Origin: CALBPI01 sp038531945
GTDB taxonomy: Bacteria > Pseudomonadota > Gammaproteobacteria > Steroidobacterales > Woeseiaceae
DNA: 64,000 bases
Assembly (NCBI GenBank): GCA_038531945.1
Contig: JBCBBH010000002.1
Location: forward strand, 372,001 to 436,000
Direction: 5' to 3'
This document shows, one piece after another, positions 25,218 to 34,672 of the stretch. Position 1 is the stretch's first letter, and every line of letters starts with the position of its first letter. The notes under the pieces are model-generated. The model saw only the letters and a program-made list of their open reading frames with translations, was not told the DNA's origin and did no database searches. The position numbers and the translations under genes were made by a program.

Positions 25218-27674
25218 ATGCGTCGATTCCTCATTCTGATTCTGCTTCTTTCGGTCGATACGCTCGCCGCGGACTTCGATGGCGAAACCAGTGGACTGAC
25301 CCGACAATCGGGTTTGTGGACGATCTACAGTGCGAACAACGGCGGCAAAGTGCTCGCCCAGTTACCTACTGCGAGCGAGCGCGGCGTCGTTGGGCAGTAC
25401 ATCTATGCCACTCGATTGCGCTCCGGGCTTGGCTCGAACCCGGTGGGATTGGATCGGGGGCGCGGAGACTTCGGTCGCCTGATCAGCGTTATCGAGAATG
25501 GCGATCGTGTTTTTGTAATTGCGGACAATCTCGAGTATCGCGCTACCTCTTCGGATCCGGATGAGCGTCGAGCGACCCGTGAGTCGTTTGCACGGTCCAT
25601 CGTATGGTCTGCGCCGATTCTGGCGCGTGCTCCGGACGGCGGCGCCTTGATCGATTTGCGCACGTTCCTTTTGCGGGATCAGTTGGGCATAGCGGAGCTA
25701 TTGAAAAGCGCTGGTCAGGGCAGATTCTCTCTTGATGATTCGTTGAGCTTGCTGGCCCGCGATCAACTGGTGTTTCCAGACAACCTGGAGCTGGAAGCGG
25801 TCTTGACCTTTACTAGTGACGACCCGGGAAGCGAAGTCTCCGCGACGGCGTCCGATCCACGTGCGGTCTCCTTTGCGCTGCATCATTCGATCGTGCGGCT
25901 GCCGGAAGCGGGCTATCGGATTCGCGAGTCCGATCCGAGGACAGCGGTGATCGACATCGGCTTCTATGACTTTGCGCAGCCCCTCGAGGAGCCTTTGCTG
26001 CGCCGACTGGCGCGGCGCTTTCGCCTCCAGAAAATCGAGCCAGGTCGTGCGCCGAGTGGTGTCGTCAAGCCGATTGTGTTCTACATCGATCGAGGGGCAC
26101 CCGAACCAATTCGCAGTGCCTTGCTCGACGGCGCTGGTTGGTGGGCCGATGCATTTGAGTCGGCCGGTTTCGAGGGCGGCTATCGAGTTGAAGTGTTACC
26201 AGAAGGCGCGCATCCCCTGGATATACGCTACAACGTCGTGCAATGGGTGCACCGCCAGACGCGAGGTTGGTCCTATGGTGGGGGTGTCGCCGATCCGCGC
26301 ACCGGCGAGATGATCAAGGGTCACGTGATTTTGGGCAGTCAGCGGGTACGTCAGGATCGAATGATTTTTGAAGGTTTGACTTCGCGCAGTGCTACCGGCG
26401 ACGGCGGTGCAAACGATCCGATGCAGGTCGCACTCGCGCGGATTCGTCAGCTCGCCGCGCATGAGGTGGGGCATGCGCTCGGATTTGCGCATAACATGGC
26501 TGCGAGCGCCGATAACCGTGCGTCGGTGATGGATTACCCAGCGCCGCTTGCGACACTCGACGAGAACGGCAATGTCGACTTGTCGAATGCCTACGCGGTT
26601 GGCATGGGTGCGTGGGATGACTTCACTGTGCAATGGTTGTATGGCGAATTCGATGACACCGATGATGAGCGAACGGCGCTGGACGCTCTTACCGAAGCCG
26701 CGTTCGACAGTGGCTTGCACTTTGTTGCCGACGCGCATTCTCGCCCGATCAGCGCCGCGCATGCACGCGGCAGCCTGTGGGATAACGGCAGCGATCCCGT
26801 CGCGAGTCTCGAGAATGTCATGCGAGTGCGCAAGACCGCGCTTCGTGATTTCGGTTCCGACCGTTTATCGCCGCGCCAGTCTTTGTCAGACCTGCAAACC
26901 GTGTTTGCACCGATTTACCTGTACCACCGATACCAAGTGCTTGCCGCGACCAAGCTGATCGGTGGGTACGAGTTTGACTATCGCCGGGCGGCGGATTCGG
27001 GCCCTGCTGTTATCCCGGTATCTGCAGCGCGTCAGCGCGCGGCGTTGGATGCGGTAGTCGCGACGCTCGAACCCTCTGCGCTGGCTATTCCGGAAGCGAT
27101 CACACGGACAATGGCGCCGCCAATCGATGCGTGGGAGCCGATTGCTGGTCGTGAGCGTATTGCGACACAAACCGGTGTCATTTTCGATCCGTTGCATTCT
27201 GCACGCGTGGCTACATCGGTGACCCTGCGCGGGTTGCTGAGTCCGGAGCGATTGGCACGCCTCGAGCATGTCGCGAACGGTGCGTTATCGGCGCAAGACG
27301 TGCTTCAGGCGGTGGGTGATGTCTTGTTGGACTCGAGGGTCAGCACGGATGAGGAGCGGCTCGCTCAGTTTGCAGCGCTTGAGGTCTTTGCCTCGATGCT
27401 GATGCGACTGGATGCAGACTGCAACGTCAGTTTGACGGTTCGTGATACAGCCAGAGCTTCGCTCATCAAGTTGCCGCAAAAAGTACGTCGCGGTGCTTTG
27501 TACGAGCAACGGGGGACGGCAAGACTTGCGCAGTTGATACAGGACTATCTGGAGGATGGACTTGACGCGGCGTCAACCGCGACGCCGGCGATTCCAGAGA
27601 TTCCACCAGGTAGTCCGATCGGCGCGAGTAGCTGCTGGCATTGCGATAGTGCAACGCTACTTCTATCCGACTAG
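25218..27674 (+). CDS. Secreted zinc-dependent metalloprotease (metzincin-like)
   Basis: A protein of 818 residues with a signal peptide (MRRFLILILLLSVDTLAA). An N-terminal beta-rich region of about 300 residues is followed by a catalytic domain with HEVGHALGFAH (about 415-425), the HExxHxxGxxH zinc motif, and the later VMDYPAPL Met-turn, which together define a metzincin. A helical C-terminal third follows. Large proteins with this layout are annotated as zinc-dependent metalloproteases of unknown substrate in marine gammaproteobacteria. Location should be the periplasm or outside. ATG at 25218 gives a clean signal peptide; the frame opens earlier but overlaps galT's start. It overlaps the convergent kinase gene by 4 bp. 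Confidence 0.88.
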   Translation: MRRFLILILLLSVDTLAADFDGETSGLTRQSGLWTIYSANNGGKVLAQLPTASERGVVGQYIYATRLRSGLGSNPVGLDRGRGDFGRLISVIENGDRVFVIADNLEYRATSSDPDERRATRESFARSIVWSAPILARAPDGGALIDLRTFLLRDQLGIAELLKSAGQGRFSLDDSLSLLARDQLVFPDNLELEAVLTFTSDDPGSEVSATASDPRAVSFALHHSIVRLPEAGYRIRESDPRTAVIDIGFYDFAQPLEEPLLRRLARRFRLQKIEPGRAPSGVVKPIVFYIDRGAPEPIRSALLDGAGWWADAFESAGFEGGYRVEVLPEGAHPLDIRYNVVQWVHRQTRGWSYGGGVADPRTGEMIKGHVILGSQRVRQDRMIFEGLTSRSATGDGGANDPMQVALARIRQLAAHEVGHALGFAHNMAASADNRASVMDYPAPLATLDENGNVDLSNAYAVGMGAWDDFTVQWLYGEFDDTDDERTALDALTEAAFDSGLHFVADAHSRPISAAHARGSLWDNGSDPVASLENVMRVRKTALRDFGSDRLSPRQSLSDLQTVFAPIYLYHRYQVLAATKLIGGYEFDYRRAADSGPAVIPVSAARQRAALDAVVATLEPSALAIPEAITRTMAPPIDAWEPIAGRERIATQTGVIFDPLHSARVATSVTLRGLLSPERLARLEHVANGALSAQDVLQAVGDVLLDSRVSTDEERLAQFAALEVFASMLMRLDADCNVSLTVRDTARASLIKLPQKVRRGALYEQRGTARLAQLIQDYLEDGLDAASTATPAIPEIPPGSPIGASSCWHCDSATLLLSD

Positions 27675-29116
27675 GCGGTCTGCGCGTGCCCCGAGGTTGT
27701 CAGTGTGTCGTCGGCGCTGTCCAGATTCGTCGGGATCTGAACGGTGAACGACGAGCCGCCGATCACGGGCGCGTAGCTGACATCCCCACCGCATTGACGA
27801 ATGTTCTGGCGAACGATACTCAAACCGATACTCGAGAAGCCATCTGCTGCTGACTTTGGCTCGAAGAGCGTGTTTCGGAGTTCGGGTGGCACACCGATTC
27901 CGTTGTCCCGAACCGTAATCGTGCACTCGTCGCGACCGGACCGTTCCGCGTAGATATTGACCATCGGTACGAGTTCCGTCGGATCACGATAATCGATAGC
28001 GTTGTTGACCAGATGCACGATGCTGCGAAAGATGAGTCTTCGGTTGTTTCGAATCTCGTAGTCTTCGCGAACGTGCACATCGATTGGCGGTGCATCGCTT
28101 GAAGCGCGACTTCTGATTTCGTCCAGCACTTCCTCGAGCAGCTGCTTCGCTGTGAAGCGCTCATCGGCGCGCAAGGCGCAGTTAGTGGCAAATAGATTTT
28201 GCAGCGCGGTCGCGCGCGATTGCAGCGTTTCGATTAAAGGCTCGAGCGACCGCGCGTCGATCTCCCCACTATCGCTTGCCGCAGATTTTTCAGTCAGTGC
28301 GTCAATGTCCGTCCGTAAGCGCGTTAACTCATGGGCAGCCGATTCCACCAGGTGACGGCGTTCATGCTCGTTGCGTAATGCCTGCCGCTCAACGGCTCGG
28401 ATCGCCGGCGTAAACACAAATCCTGAGCCGATGACGACAAGCAGGAATACTGCGATGGCGGATGCGCGCAAGAGCCAGTGATAGCGCTGGAGTTTCTGTT
28501 GATAACCGACTTCGTAAAGCCTCACGACGCGGTTTTGCGCGTAGAGCAGAGACGCCGGATCGTCGATACTGCCGGAAGCGAGATACGTGATCTCTTGAGC
28601 AAGTGAGGTCCAGTCGGCTGGTGTTGCCGACGGTGCTGCGGCCGCGAGCAGGCGTTGTACCAACTGGATAAACTCCTGAAGGCGGTCGTCGAGTGTGTCG
28701 CGACCAAAATACGCTTGCGCCAGGGCTTCGCGCGTTGTCTTCGGGTAGTTGTGTCGCTGCGGTGCACTGAGGCGACGGTGGTGATCAATCAGCACAGTGA
28801 CATCGCTATCAATGGCTTGAAGGGCAGACTGCGTTGCCGCTGCCTCGGGTTGCGACGACAGTCGCGACGCCAACAAACCAATGCGCTGTGTCAGCGATCG
28901 CTGCCGCCCCGCCAGATTGATCGTCGTTGCGTCGTCGGACAGCCTTTCGATGGAGATCGCGAGGCCGGCCAACACGCCGATGATGACCACAATGGTCAAC
29001 ACATCCAGTGTGCGTCTGCGGCGTCGCAACGCTCGCTGCCCACGGAACAAGGCCGCCCCGTTTGAATCGAACGGAGCGGCGTTAACGGGATTTTGGTGTG
29101 CGTCGAGTGGTTTCAT
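27671..29116 (-). CDS. Membrane sensor histidine kinase with PilJ-like sensory domain
   Basis: A protein of 481 residues. A first transmembrane helix (about 35-55, LDVLTIVVIIGVLAGLAIS) is followed by a periplasmic domain with NLAGRQRSLTQRIGLLASRL, the signature of the PilJ/NarX-type four-helix sensor. A second helix (IAVFLLVVIGSGFVF) leads to a dimerisation region with AAHELTRLRTD, probably holding the phospho-acceptor histidine, and an ATPase domain with HLVNNAIDY (N box), RDNGIGVPPE (G1) and GLSIVRQN. No response regulator is adjacent. ATG at 29116 was chosen over a TTG eight codons earlier. Confidence 0.82.
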   Translation of the reverse strand: MKPLDAHQNPVNAAPFDSNGAALFRGQRALRRRRRTLDVLTIVVIIGVLAGLAISIERLSDDATTINLAGRQRSLTQRIGLLASRLSSQPEAAATQSALQAIDSDVTVLIDHHRRLSAPQRHNYPKTTREALAQAYFGRDTLDDRLQEFIQLVQRLLAAAAPSATPADWTSLAQEITYLASGSIDDPASLLYAQNRVVRLYEVGYQQKLQRYHWLLRASAIAVFLLVVIGSGFVFTPAIRAVERQALRNEHERRHLVESAAHELTRLRTDIDALTEKSAASDSGEIDARSLEPLIETLQSRATALQNLFATNCALRADERFTAKQLLEEVLDEIRSRASSDAPPIDVHVREDYEIRNNRRLIFRSIVHLVNNAIDYRDPTELVPMVNIYAERSGRDECTITVRDNGIGVPPELRNTLFEPKSAADGFSSIGLSIVRQNIRQCGGDVSYAPVIGGSSFTVQIPTNLDSADDTLTTSGHAQTA

Positions 29117-29239
29117 GCGTACTCGGAGAACTAGCGGCAATGGTCACGACATCCTTGAGCGTTCGGCAGATTTTCATCGACCGCGCCAGGCGTTCCGTGC
29201 AAACTCAAGCATTGATCTTAGGTTTGCCCCGGGGGGAGC

Positions 29240-30931
29240 ATGGAGTCCGGAAGTCTCTGGTTGACACTGAGTAGTTGCGTCGTATTCATGGGAATCGTCG
29301 CCTGGATCTCCTACCTCAAGTCGAAAGACGAGGTGGCCACCAAGGATGGCTATTTCCTGGCTGGTCGCGGCCTGACCGGGGTTTTTATCGCCGGTTCTAT
29401 GCTGCTGACCAACCTGTCCGCAGAACAACTGATCGGGCTCAACGGCTCGGCGTATGCGCACAACATGAGCAGCATGGCGTGGGAGGTGACCGCGGCATTC
29501 GCGACCATCTGTATGGCACTGATCTTCCTGCCTCGCTACCTCGCGGGCGCCTTCACTACGCTGCCGCAGTTCCTGTCGGACCGGTTCGATGATTCGGTCC
29601 GACGGATGTCGGTGATTCTTTTTATGGTTGGCTACGGGTTGGTGACCATCCCGTCGGTGCTGTACGCCGGTTCACTGGCGGTGCTGAAATTATTCGACGT
29701 ACCAGAGATGTTGAATGTGAGTTACGAGGCCGGACTGGTTATCACGATCGTGTCCATCGGGACCGTAGGTGCAGTTTACGCGGTGTTCGGTGGCCTCAAA
29801 GCGGTCGCAGTTTCTGACACACTCAACGGCATCGGTTTGCTCTTTATCGGCATTCTTGTGCCTGTGCTGGGTCTCGCGGCACTGGGCGACGGCAGTGCCC
29901 TGACGGGGCTGGAGATCATCACTACGACGGAGACACACAAGCTGAACGCGATTGGCGGTCCGACCGATCCGACCCCTTTCGGCACGCTGTTCACCGGGAT
30001 GTTGTTTGCCAACCTGTTCTATTGGTGTACCAACCAGTACGTCATTCAAAGAACGCTCGGAGCAGCATCACTTGCAGAGGGTCAGAAGGGTGTCCTGCTG
30101 TCCGGTTTCTTCAAGGTGATGGTGCCATTCATGATGATGATTCCGGGCGTGATCGCGTTCCACCTGTACGGTCCGGAGTTGGCGAGTCTCGATCTTGCGT
30201 ACCCGCAGTTGATCCGTGATGTATTGCCGTTTTACTTGTCGGGCTTGTTTTTGGCCGTATTGCTCGGCGCCGTCTTCAGTTCGTTCAATTCGCTGCTCAA
30301 CTCGGCTGCGACGTTGTTTTGTCTGGATGTCTACGCGCCAATGAAACGTGGTGAAGTGTCAGATCACGACATGGTACGTATCGCCAAGATCGCCAGCGTT
30401 GTGATCGCACTGTTCTCGTTCGCGGTCACGCCGTTATTGCAATTCGCGCCTGAAGGTTTGTGGCAGATCATTCGAATCTTCACGGGCTTCTATAACATTC
30501 CGACGGTCGTGATTGTCCTCGTGGGCCTGTTCACACGGCGCGTCCCTGCACTCGGCGCGAAGATTGTCATTATTTTTCATGTCCTGGCCTATGGACTGTT
30601 GAAGTTTGTTCTGGACGACGTGGTCACGTTGCACTTTCTGCATCTTTACGCGGTCTTGTTCGTCATCGAGGTCGCCATCATGTTGCTGTGCGGCGTGCTT
30701 CGTCCCCGATCCGAGGCGTGGACCTACCAACCGGCTGCAAAGGTAGATATGACGCGCTGGCGACTGGCGACGCCGGTAGCCGTGATGCTGATGTCCGCGG
30801 TTGTTCTGCTTTACCTCGTCTTTTCGCCGGTTGGACTGGTCGACGGCGGCAACGGCTGGTTCTGGCCGCTAGTCGCCGTTCTGGCGCTCATCAATGCTGT
30901 TGTGTGGGTGCAACAAGCGCGCCGAAATTGA
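29240..30931 (+). CDS. Sodium:solute symporter (SSS family, SGLT/YidK-like)
   Basis: A protein of 563 residues with about fourteen hydrophobic segments. Family stretches are GYFLAGRGLTGVFIAGSMLLTNLSAEQLIGLNGSAY, then AWEVTAAFATICMAL, and the core AVFGGLKAVAVSDTLNG and FSSFNSLLNSAATLFCLDVY. These place it in the SSS branch with YidK and sugar transporters such as SglT. The substrate is likely a sugar or sugar-like compound given galKT and the LacI locus, but this is inference. GGGGGAGC precedes the ATG. It is followed by 157 bp that hold the operator for the TonB-dependent receptor gene. Confidence 0.9.
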   Translation: MESGSLWLTLSSCVVFMGIVAWISYLKSKDEVATKDGYFLAGRGLTGVFIAGSMLLTNLSAEQLIGLNGSAYAHNMSSMAWEVTAAFATICMALIFLPRYLAGAFTTLPQFLSDRFDDSVRRMSVILFMVGYGLVTIPSVLYAGSLAVLKLFDVPEMLNVSYEAGLVITIVSIGTVGAVYAVFGGLKAVAVSDTLNGIGLLFIGILVPVLGLAALGDGSALTGLEIITTTETHKLNAIGGPTDPTPFGTLFTGMLFANLFYWCTNQYVIQRTLGAASLAEGQKGVLLSGFFKVMVPFMMMIPGVIAFHLYGPELASLDLAYPQLIRDVLPFYLSGLFLAVLLGAVFSSFNSLLNSAATLFCLDVYAPMKRGEVSDHDMVRIAKIASVVIALFSFAVTPLLQFAPEGLWQIIRIFTGFYNIPTVVIVLVGLFTRRVPALGAKIVIIFHVLAYGLLKFVLDDVVTLHFLHLYAVLFVIEVAIMLLCGVLRPRSEAWTYQPAAKVDMTRWRLATPVAVMLMSAVVLLYLVFSPVGLVDGGNGWFWPLVAVLALINAVVWVQQARRN

Positions 30932-30964
30932 CAGGCTCCACCTGTTGATTTGTTCGATTATCTC

Positions 30965-30982
30965 AATACAAACGTTTGCATT
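30965..30982. promoter_or_regulatory. LacI-type operator upstream of the TonB-dependent receptor
   Basis: AATACAAACGTTTGCATT is a near-perfect palindrome centred on the CpG at 30973-30974. It differs at one base from the perfect palindrome at 34583-34600 beside the LacI gene. It lies 107-124 bp upstream of the receptor start. LacI-family operators typically have this length and a central CG. Confidence 0.8.
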
Positions 30983-31088
30983 TCCTGTACCAGAGGCGTA
31001 GAACATCGCTGTAGGGGGGCGGGGGCCACTTGTTTGTGGGTTGTTCCTGCCAAATTCGCGGCATGCCAATTCGACAAAGGAGTGAAGC

Positions 31089-33446
31089 ATGCGATTTGTT
31101 GCAAGAACAGCGCTGACGGCAATGGCCGTTGGAATCCTGCCACTGTTTGGTTCTCAGACAGCCATCGCCCAGTCAGTGATTGAAGAAATCACCGTGACGG
31201 CGCAGAAACGTGAGGAGAGCCTTGCGGATGTTCCGGTTGCACTGACGGTGTTAACTGAGGATCAAATCGAGGCCAGTTTTTCGAGGAACATCGAAGACCT
31301 GCAGGCTTTGGTCCCGTCCGTTTCTTTCCGGACCGGTAACACCACTCGAAATAGTGCGTTAACCGTTCGTGGCATTGGTACGATCTCGTTCAGTATCGGT
31401 GCCGAGCCCAGTGTTTCCACGGTTGTCGATGGCGTCGTCCTCGGTCGCTCTGGTCAAGCGTTCGCCGACCTCTACGATCTCGAGCGTGTGGAAGTTTTGC
31501 GTGGTCCGCAGGGCACTTTGTTTGGCAAGAATGCCTCCGCCGGCGTTGTCAATATCACGACGCGCAGACCTACCGAGACATTTGAAGCACAGCTTCGTGG
31601 CACCTTTTATCAGGACAACGAGTACCTCACGCGCGCGCGAGTGTCGGGACCACTGGGTGGTAACGACGACCTTCGCGGCAGTCTGACGGTAGTGCAAAGT
31701 CAGTTCGACGGCTATATCCAAAACGTCTTCAACAACGAAACCGTGAATGGTTACGACAAAAGAGGCGTTCGCGCGATGTTGGACTACGACATCAGTGATC
31801 GAACGAACGTGTTGTTCATTTTCGAAGACTACGAAGCGGACAACGATTGCTGCGCGGACCTAGAGGCCCGTCCGAGTGGTCGCAATCCCGCATCTGAAGC
31901 CGCGCCGCGTGGCGGCGATCTTTCTCTCGGTCAGGGTATCGATCTCGATCAACGGTTGATCGACCACGATTTTGAGACTCGCACGCTGGATGCGTTCACC
32001 GGGGCGTCTATTCAGATCAACTCTGAATTCGACAGTGGACACACATTCACGTCGATCACCGCGTTCCGCTCGTGGGACAACACCGAATTCCGTGAGGGCG
32101 ATTTCACGTCGATCGCGGGCGATAGCACGGACACCATTACGTTTGGCGATGGCAGTCCGCCGTTCCAATTGCATGATGTTGGTCCGCAGGAGTGGCGTCA
32201 GGTGTCGCAGGAGTTCCGCATCGCGTCTCCGGTCGGTGAAGCGCTTGAGTACCAGGTCGGGTTTTTCTATTGGAACATCGATTCGGAGCGAAACTTCACG
32301 CGTGAGGCGAGTTGCCAGAACAACGCTGATCAATTCGATGCCGCGATCGCCAACCACCTCGAGTTCACTCTCGGACTGGCGAACGCACCTGCCGATGTCG
32401 CTGCGTTTATCGCCGACAACAATCTGACCTGCAACGCGAGTGATATTGTGTCAGCGACCGGTTTCTTTGATACCGAGTTCACGAACTGGGCGGTGTTCGG
32501 GCAGGGCACCTACAGCTTCACTGATCAGGTCCGACTGATTTTCGGTTTGCGCTACACCGACGATGAGGTCAGCTTCAACCACAACCGCCGAAACAACGAT
32601 GAGTTTGGTCGTCGTGGTGTTGGCGTTAGGCCTCGATTCTCGGATGGAAATAACCAGTTCGACTCAAATTTCTCGGGCTCAACCGATGAAACCGATTTGT
32701 CTGGACGAATTGGTGTGCAATTTGATTTGTCGGACTCGACGATGATCTTCGGCTCTTACACCCAGGGTTACAAAGGGCCGGCGTTCAATGTCTTCTACAA
32801 TATGGACGACGATGATATTGATCCACTTGATCCCGAGACTTCCGACAGTATCGAGATTGGACTGAAGTACGCTGCTGACTGGGGCATCGTGAGTCTCGTG
32901 GCTTACGACACGGAAATTCAGGACTTCCAAGCCAACGACTTTGACGATTCGGATGGTACAACGGTCACCGGATTCACCAACGGTGGTGACGTAGAAACCA
33001 GCGGTTTCGAACTTGATGTTCTCGCCAACATTAACGAAAACTTCTTTGTCAGCGGCGGTGTCGCCGTCTCAGACGCGACGTCTGTGAACGATTCTCAGGA
33101 GATTCCGTTCGCACCTGACTTGAAATACTCGATTGCCGGTCAGTACGACATCCCGATGGACGGTGGTCGGCGTATTCAAATCAACGGAAGCTACGTGTAC
33201 ACGGATGAGCAATTGTCCGGCAACATCGGCCAGACTGGTGGTGTGTTTCTGCTGCCTGACTACGCTATCTTGAATGCGAGTGTTGGTTACTTCACGGAAG
33301 ACGACAAGTTGGGCATCACACTGATCGGCAAGAACCTGACCGACGAGTCGTATGCAACGACATTCTCAGGGGATGGATTCCGCTATCAGATTCCGCGAAA
33401 CGCGGATCGCTACTTTGGTATCGATTTTGTGCTGAACTTCAACTAA
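31089..33446 (+). CDS. TonB-dependent outer-membrane receptor
   Basis: A protein of 785 residues. After a signal peptide (cleavage near TAIAQS) comes the TonB box region (IEEITVTAQKREESLADVP) and a plug domain (LVPSVSF, RGIGTISFSIGAEPSVSTVV, VEVLRGPQGTLFGKNASAGVVNI). A 22-strand barrel follows, ending with the aromatic-rich DRYFGIDFVLNFN. The IEEITVTAQKR group takes up varied substrates, often plant or algal glycans, lignin products or siderophores. Position under the same operator as the LacI operon points to a carbohydrate. AAAGGAG precedes the ATG, and a strong terminator follows. Confidence 0.93.
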   Translation: MRFVARTALTAMAVGILPLFGSQTAIAQSVIEEITVTAQKREESLADVPVALTVLTEDQIEASFSRNIEDLQALVPSVSFRTGNTTRNSALTVRGIGTISFSIGAEPSVSTVVDGVVLGRSGQAFADLYDLERVEVLRGPQGTLFGKNASAGVVNITTRRPTETFEAQLRGTFYQDNEYLTRARVSGPLGGNDDLRGSLTVVQSQFDGYIQNVFNNETVNGYDKRGVRAMLDYDISDRTNVLFIFEDYEADNDCCADLEARPSGRNPASEAAPRGGDLSLGQGIDLDQRLIDHDFETRTLDAFTGASIQINSEFDSGHTFTSITAFRSWDNTEFREGDFTSIAGDSTDTITFGDGSPPFQLHDVGPQEWRQVSQEFRIASPVGEALEYQVGFFYWNIDSERNFTREASCQNNADQFDAAIANHLEFTLGLANAPADVAAFIADNNLTCNASDIVSATGFFDTEFTNWAVFGQGTYSFTDQVRLIFGLRYTDDEVSFNHNRRNNDEFGRRGVGVRPRFSDGNNQFDSNFSGSTDETDLSGRIGVQFDLSDSTMIFGSYTQGYKGPAFNVFYNMDDDDIDPLDPETSDSIEIGLKYAADWGIVSLVAYDTEIQDFQANDFDDSDGTTVTGFTNGGDVETSGFELDVLANINENFFVSGGVAVSDATSVNDSQEIPFAPDLKYSIAGQYDIPMDGGRRIQINGSYVYTDEQLSGNIGQTGGVFLLPDYAILNASVGYFTEDDKLGITLIGKNLTDESYATTFSGDGFRYQIPRNADRYFGIDFVLNFN

Positions 33447-33467
33447 CGGAACGACATGTGCCGAAGG

Positions 33468-33501
33468 CCGCCGACGGGTTGATTCCGTCGGCGGTTTTTT
33501 T
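33468..33501 (+). terminator. Rho-independent terminator of the receptor gene
   Basis: A 10-bp perfect stem CCGCCGACGG / CCGTCGGCGG with a 7-nt loop is followed by seven T. It overlaps the last bases of the convergent lacI-type gene. Confidence 0.9.
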
Positions 33502-34510
33502 ATGTCAGGCGTCGAATCGAGTCGCGCATGCGGACTTGCGGCTCCGGTATATCCGGCGTAACTGCGGGCTGACCGTGATTCAAACGGTAGAGGTAGCGCA
33601 CGCTATGCTGACCGAGTTCATACATGGGCCAATGTACCGTGGTCAGCGGTGGGTCCATGTAACGTGTGATGGCAAGGTCATCGTGCCCGGCGATCGAAAT
33701 GTCGTCCGGGACTCGCAGTCCGCCCAGTGTGAAATGTCGGATGACGCCGAGCGCGCATAGATCGTTCCAGGCGAAAACGGCGGTCGGTCGGGTCTGCACA
33801 GCGAGGATTTCATTCGCCACGCGCTCGGTGTCCGGCAAGCCCCCGTTGAACGAAAAAACCAGCTCCGGGTCGTACGGAATATCGTGCGCATCCAGCGCAT
33901 CCACGTAAGCGGCGCGTTTGGGTTCCTGGGCAGGCCCCGCGGGACCCGTGATCAGAGCGATGCGCCGATGTCCGGCGTGGATCAGGTGTTCCATGATCTC
34001 GCGGCTACCCGAATAACGGTCGCAACTCACATGATGTGGTAGGTCATCGCGGTTTACGTGCACCAGTGGCACTGGCGATGCGAGATCCTCGTAGTATTCG
34101 CGCGGGCAGCGTGCCATTGCGACGACCAAGCCTTCGACCTTGAGTTCGGTGAAGAAGCTGATCGCGTCCCGCTCGGCCGCTTCGAGGCCTTCCGTGTTCC
34201 GGGTTAACACTCTGAGTGAGTGCTTCTGCGCCTCGGTTTCGATGCCGCGAGCCAACTCTGCGAAAAACGGATTGGTCATATCCGGAATGACCAGACCGAT
34301 AATGCCGCTGCGTTTGGTGACCAGTGTGCGGGCGGCCATGTTCGGCACATAACCCATTTCCCGCGCCAAAGTCTGTATTCGCTCGCGCGTGGCCTCGCGA
34401 ACTCGAGGGCTGTTCTGCAACGCGCGCGTCACCGTTGATGGATCCACTTTAGCGGCAGCTGCAATATCTTTGATCGTTGTGCGTTTGGTTTCCCAGTTCA
34501 ATTGAGCCAC
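33500..34510 (-). CDS. LacI-family transcriptional regulator
   Basis: A protein of 336 residues. The N-terminal helix-turn-helix is canonical (TTIKDIAAAAKVDPSTVTRAL, then RVREATRERI and MGYVPNMAARTLVTKRS for hinge and dimer contacts). The periplasmic-binding-like domain has GLVIPDMTNPFFAELARGIE, SFFTELKVEGLVVAMA, HAGHRRIALITGPAG, RPTAVFAWNDLCALG and the later DDISIAGHDDLAITRYMDPPLTTVHWP. GTG at 34510 has AGGGG about 9 nt upstream. A perfect palindrome lies 73 bp upstream, shared with the divergent operon. It most plausibly represses itself, that operon and the receptor gene. The ligand is unknown. Confidence 0.93.
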   Translation of the reverse strand: MAQLNWETKRTTIKDIAAAAKVDPSTVTRALQNSPRVREATRERIQTLAREMGYVPNMAARTLVTKRSGIIGLVIPDMTNPFFAELARGIETEAQKHSLRVLTRNTEGLEAAERDAISFFTELKVEGLVVAMARCPREYYEDLASPVPLVHVNRDDLPHHVSCDRYSGSREIMEHLIHAGHRRIALITGPAGPAQEPKRAAYVDALDAHDIPYDPELVFSFNGGLPDTERVANEILAVQTRPTAVFAWNDLCALGVIRHFTLGGLRVPDDISIAGHDDLAITRYMDPPLTTVHWPMYELGQHSVRYLYRLNHGQPAVTPDIPEPQVRMRDSIRRLT

Positions 34511-34582
34511 GCGGTTATCCCCTGGAGAAGGAACACTGTAACAGGCATTATTCGGTCGGCGATCCAACCGGCGTGTCACCAT

Positions 34583-34600
34583 AATACAAACGTTTGTATT
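34583..34600. promoter_or_regulatory. LacI-type operator between the regulator and the oxidoreductase operon
   Basis: AATACAAACGTTTGTATT is a perfect 18-bp palindrome in the 162-bp divergent region. A possible -10 (TATGAT, 34602-34607) for the rightward operon abuts it, so repression by occlusion would fit. One mismatch separates it from the site at 30965-30982. Confidence 0.85.
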
Positions 34601-34672
34601 TTATGATGTCGGGGCGTACGCTTATCAGAAGGACCGCGTAGAAGCGCAGCAGGCCAGGGGGGTTAGAGGCCG

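Noticed and set aside
30932..30950. Terminator after the sodium symporter gene
   Set aside because: The stem (ACAGG/CCTGT) is only 5 bp and the T-run is broken, so it is too weak to call.
33643..33900. ORFs antisense or out of frame inside the LacI gene
   Set aside because: The LacI frame is fully family-like, so the overlapping frames are shadows.
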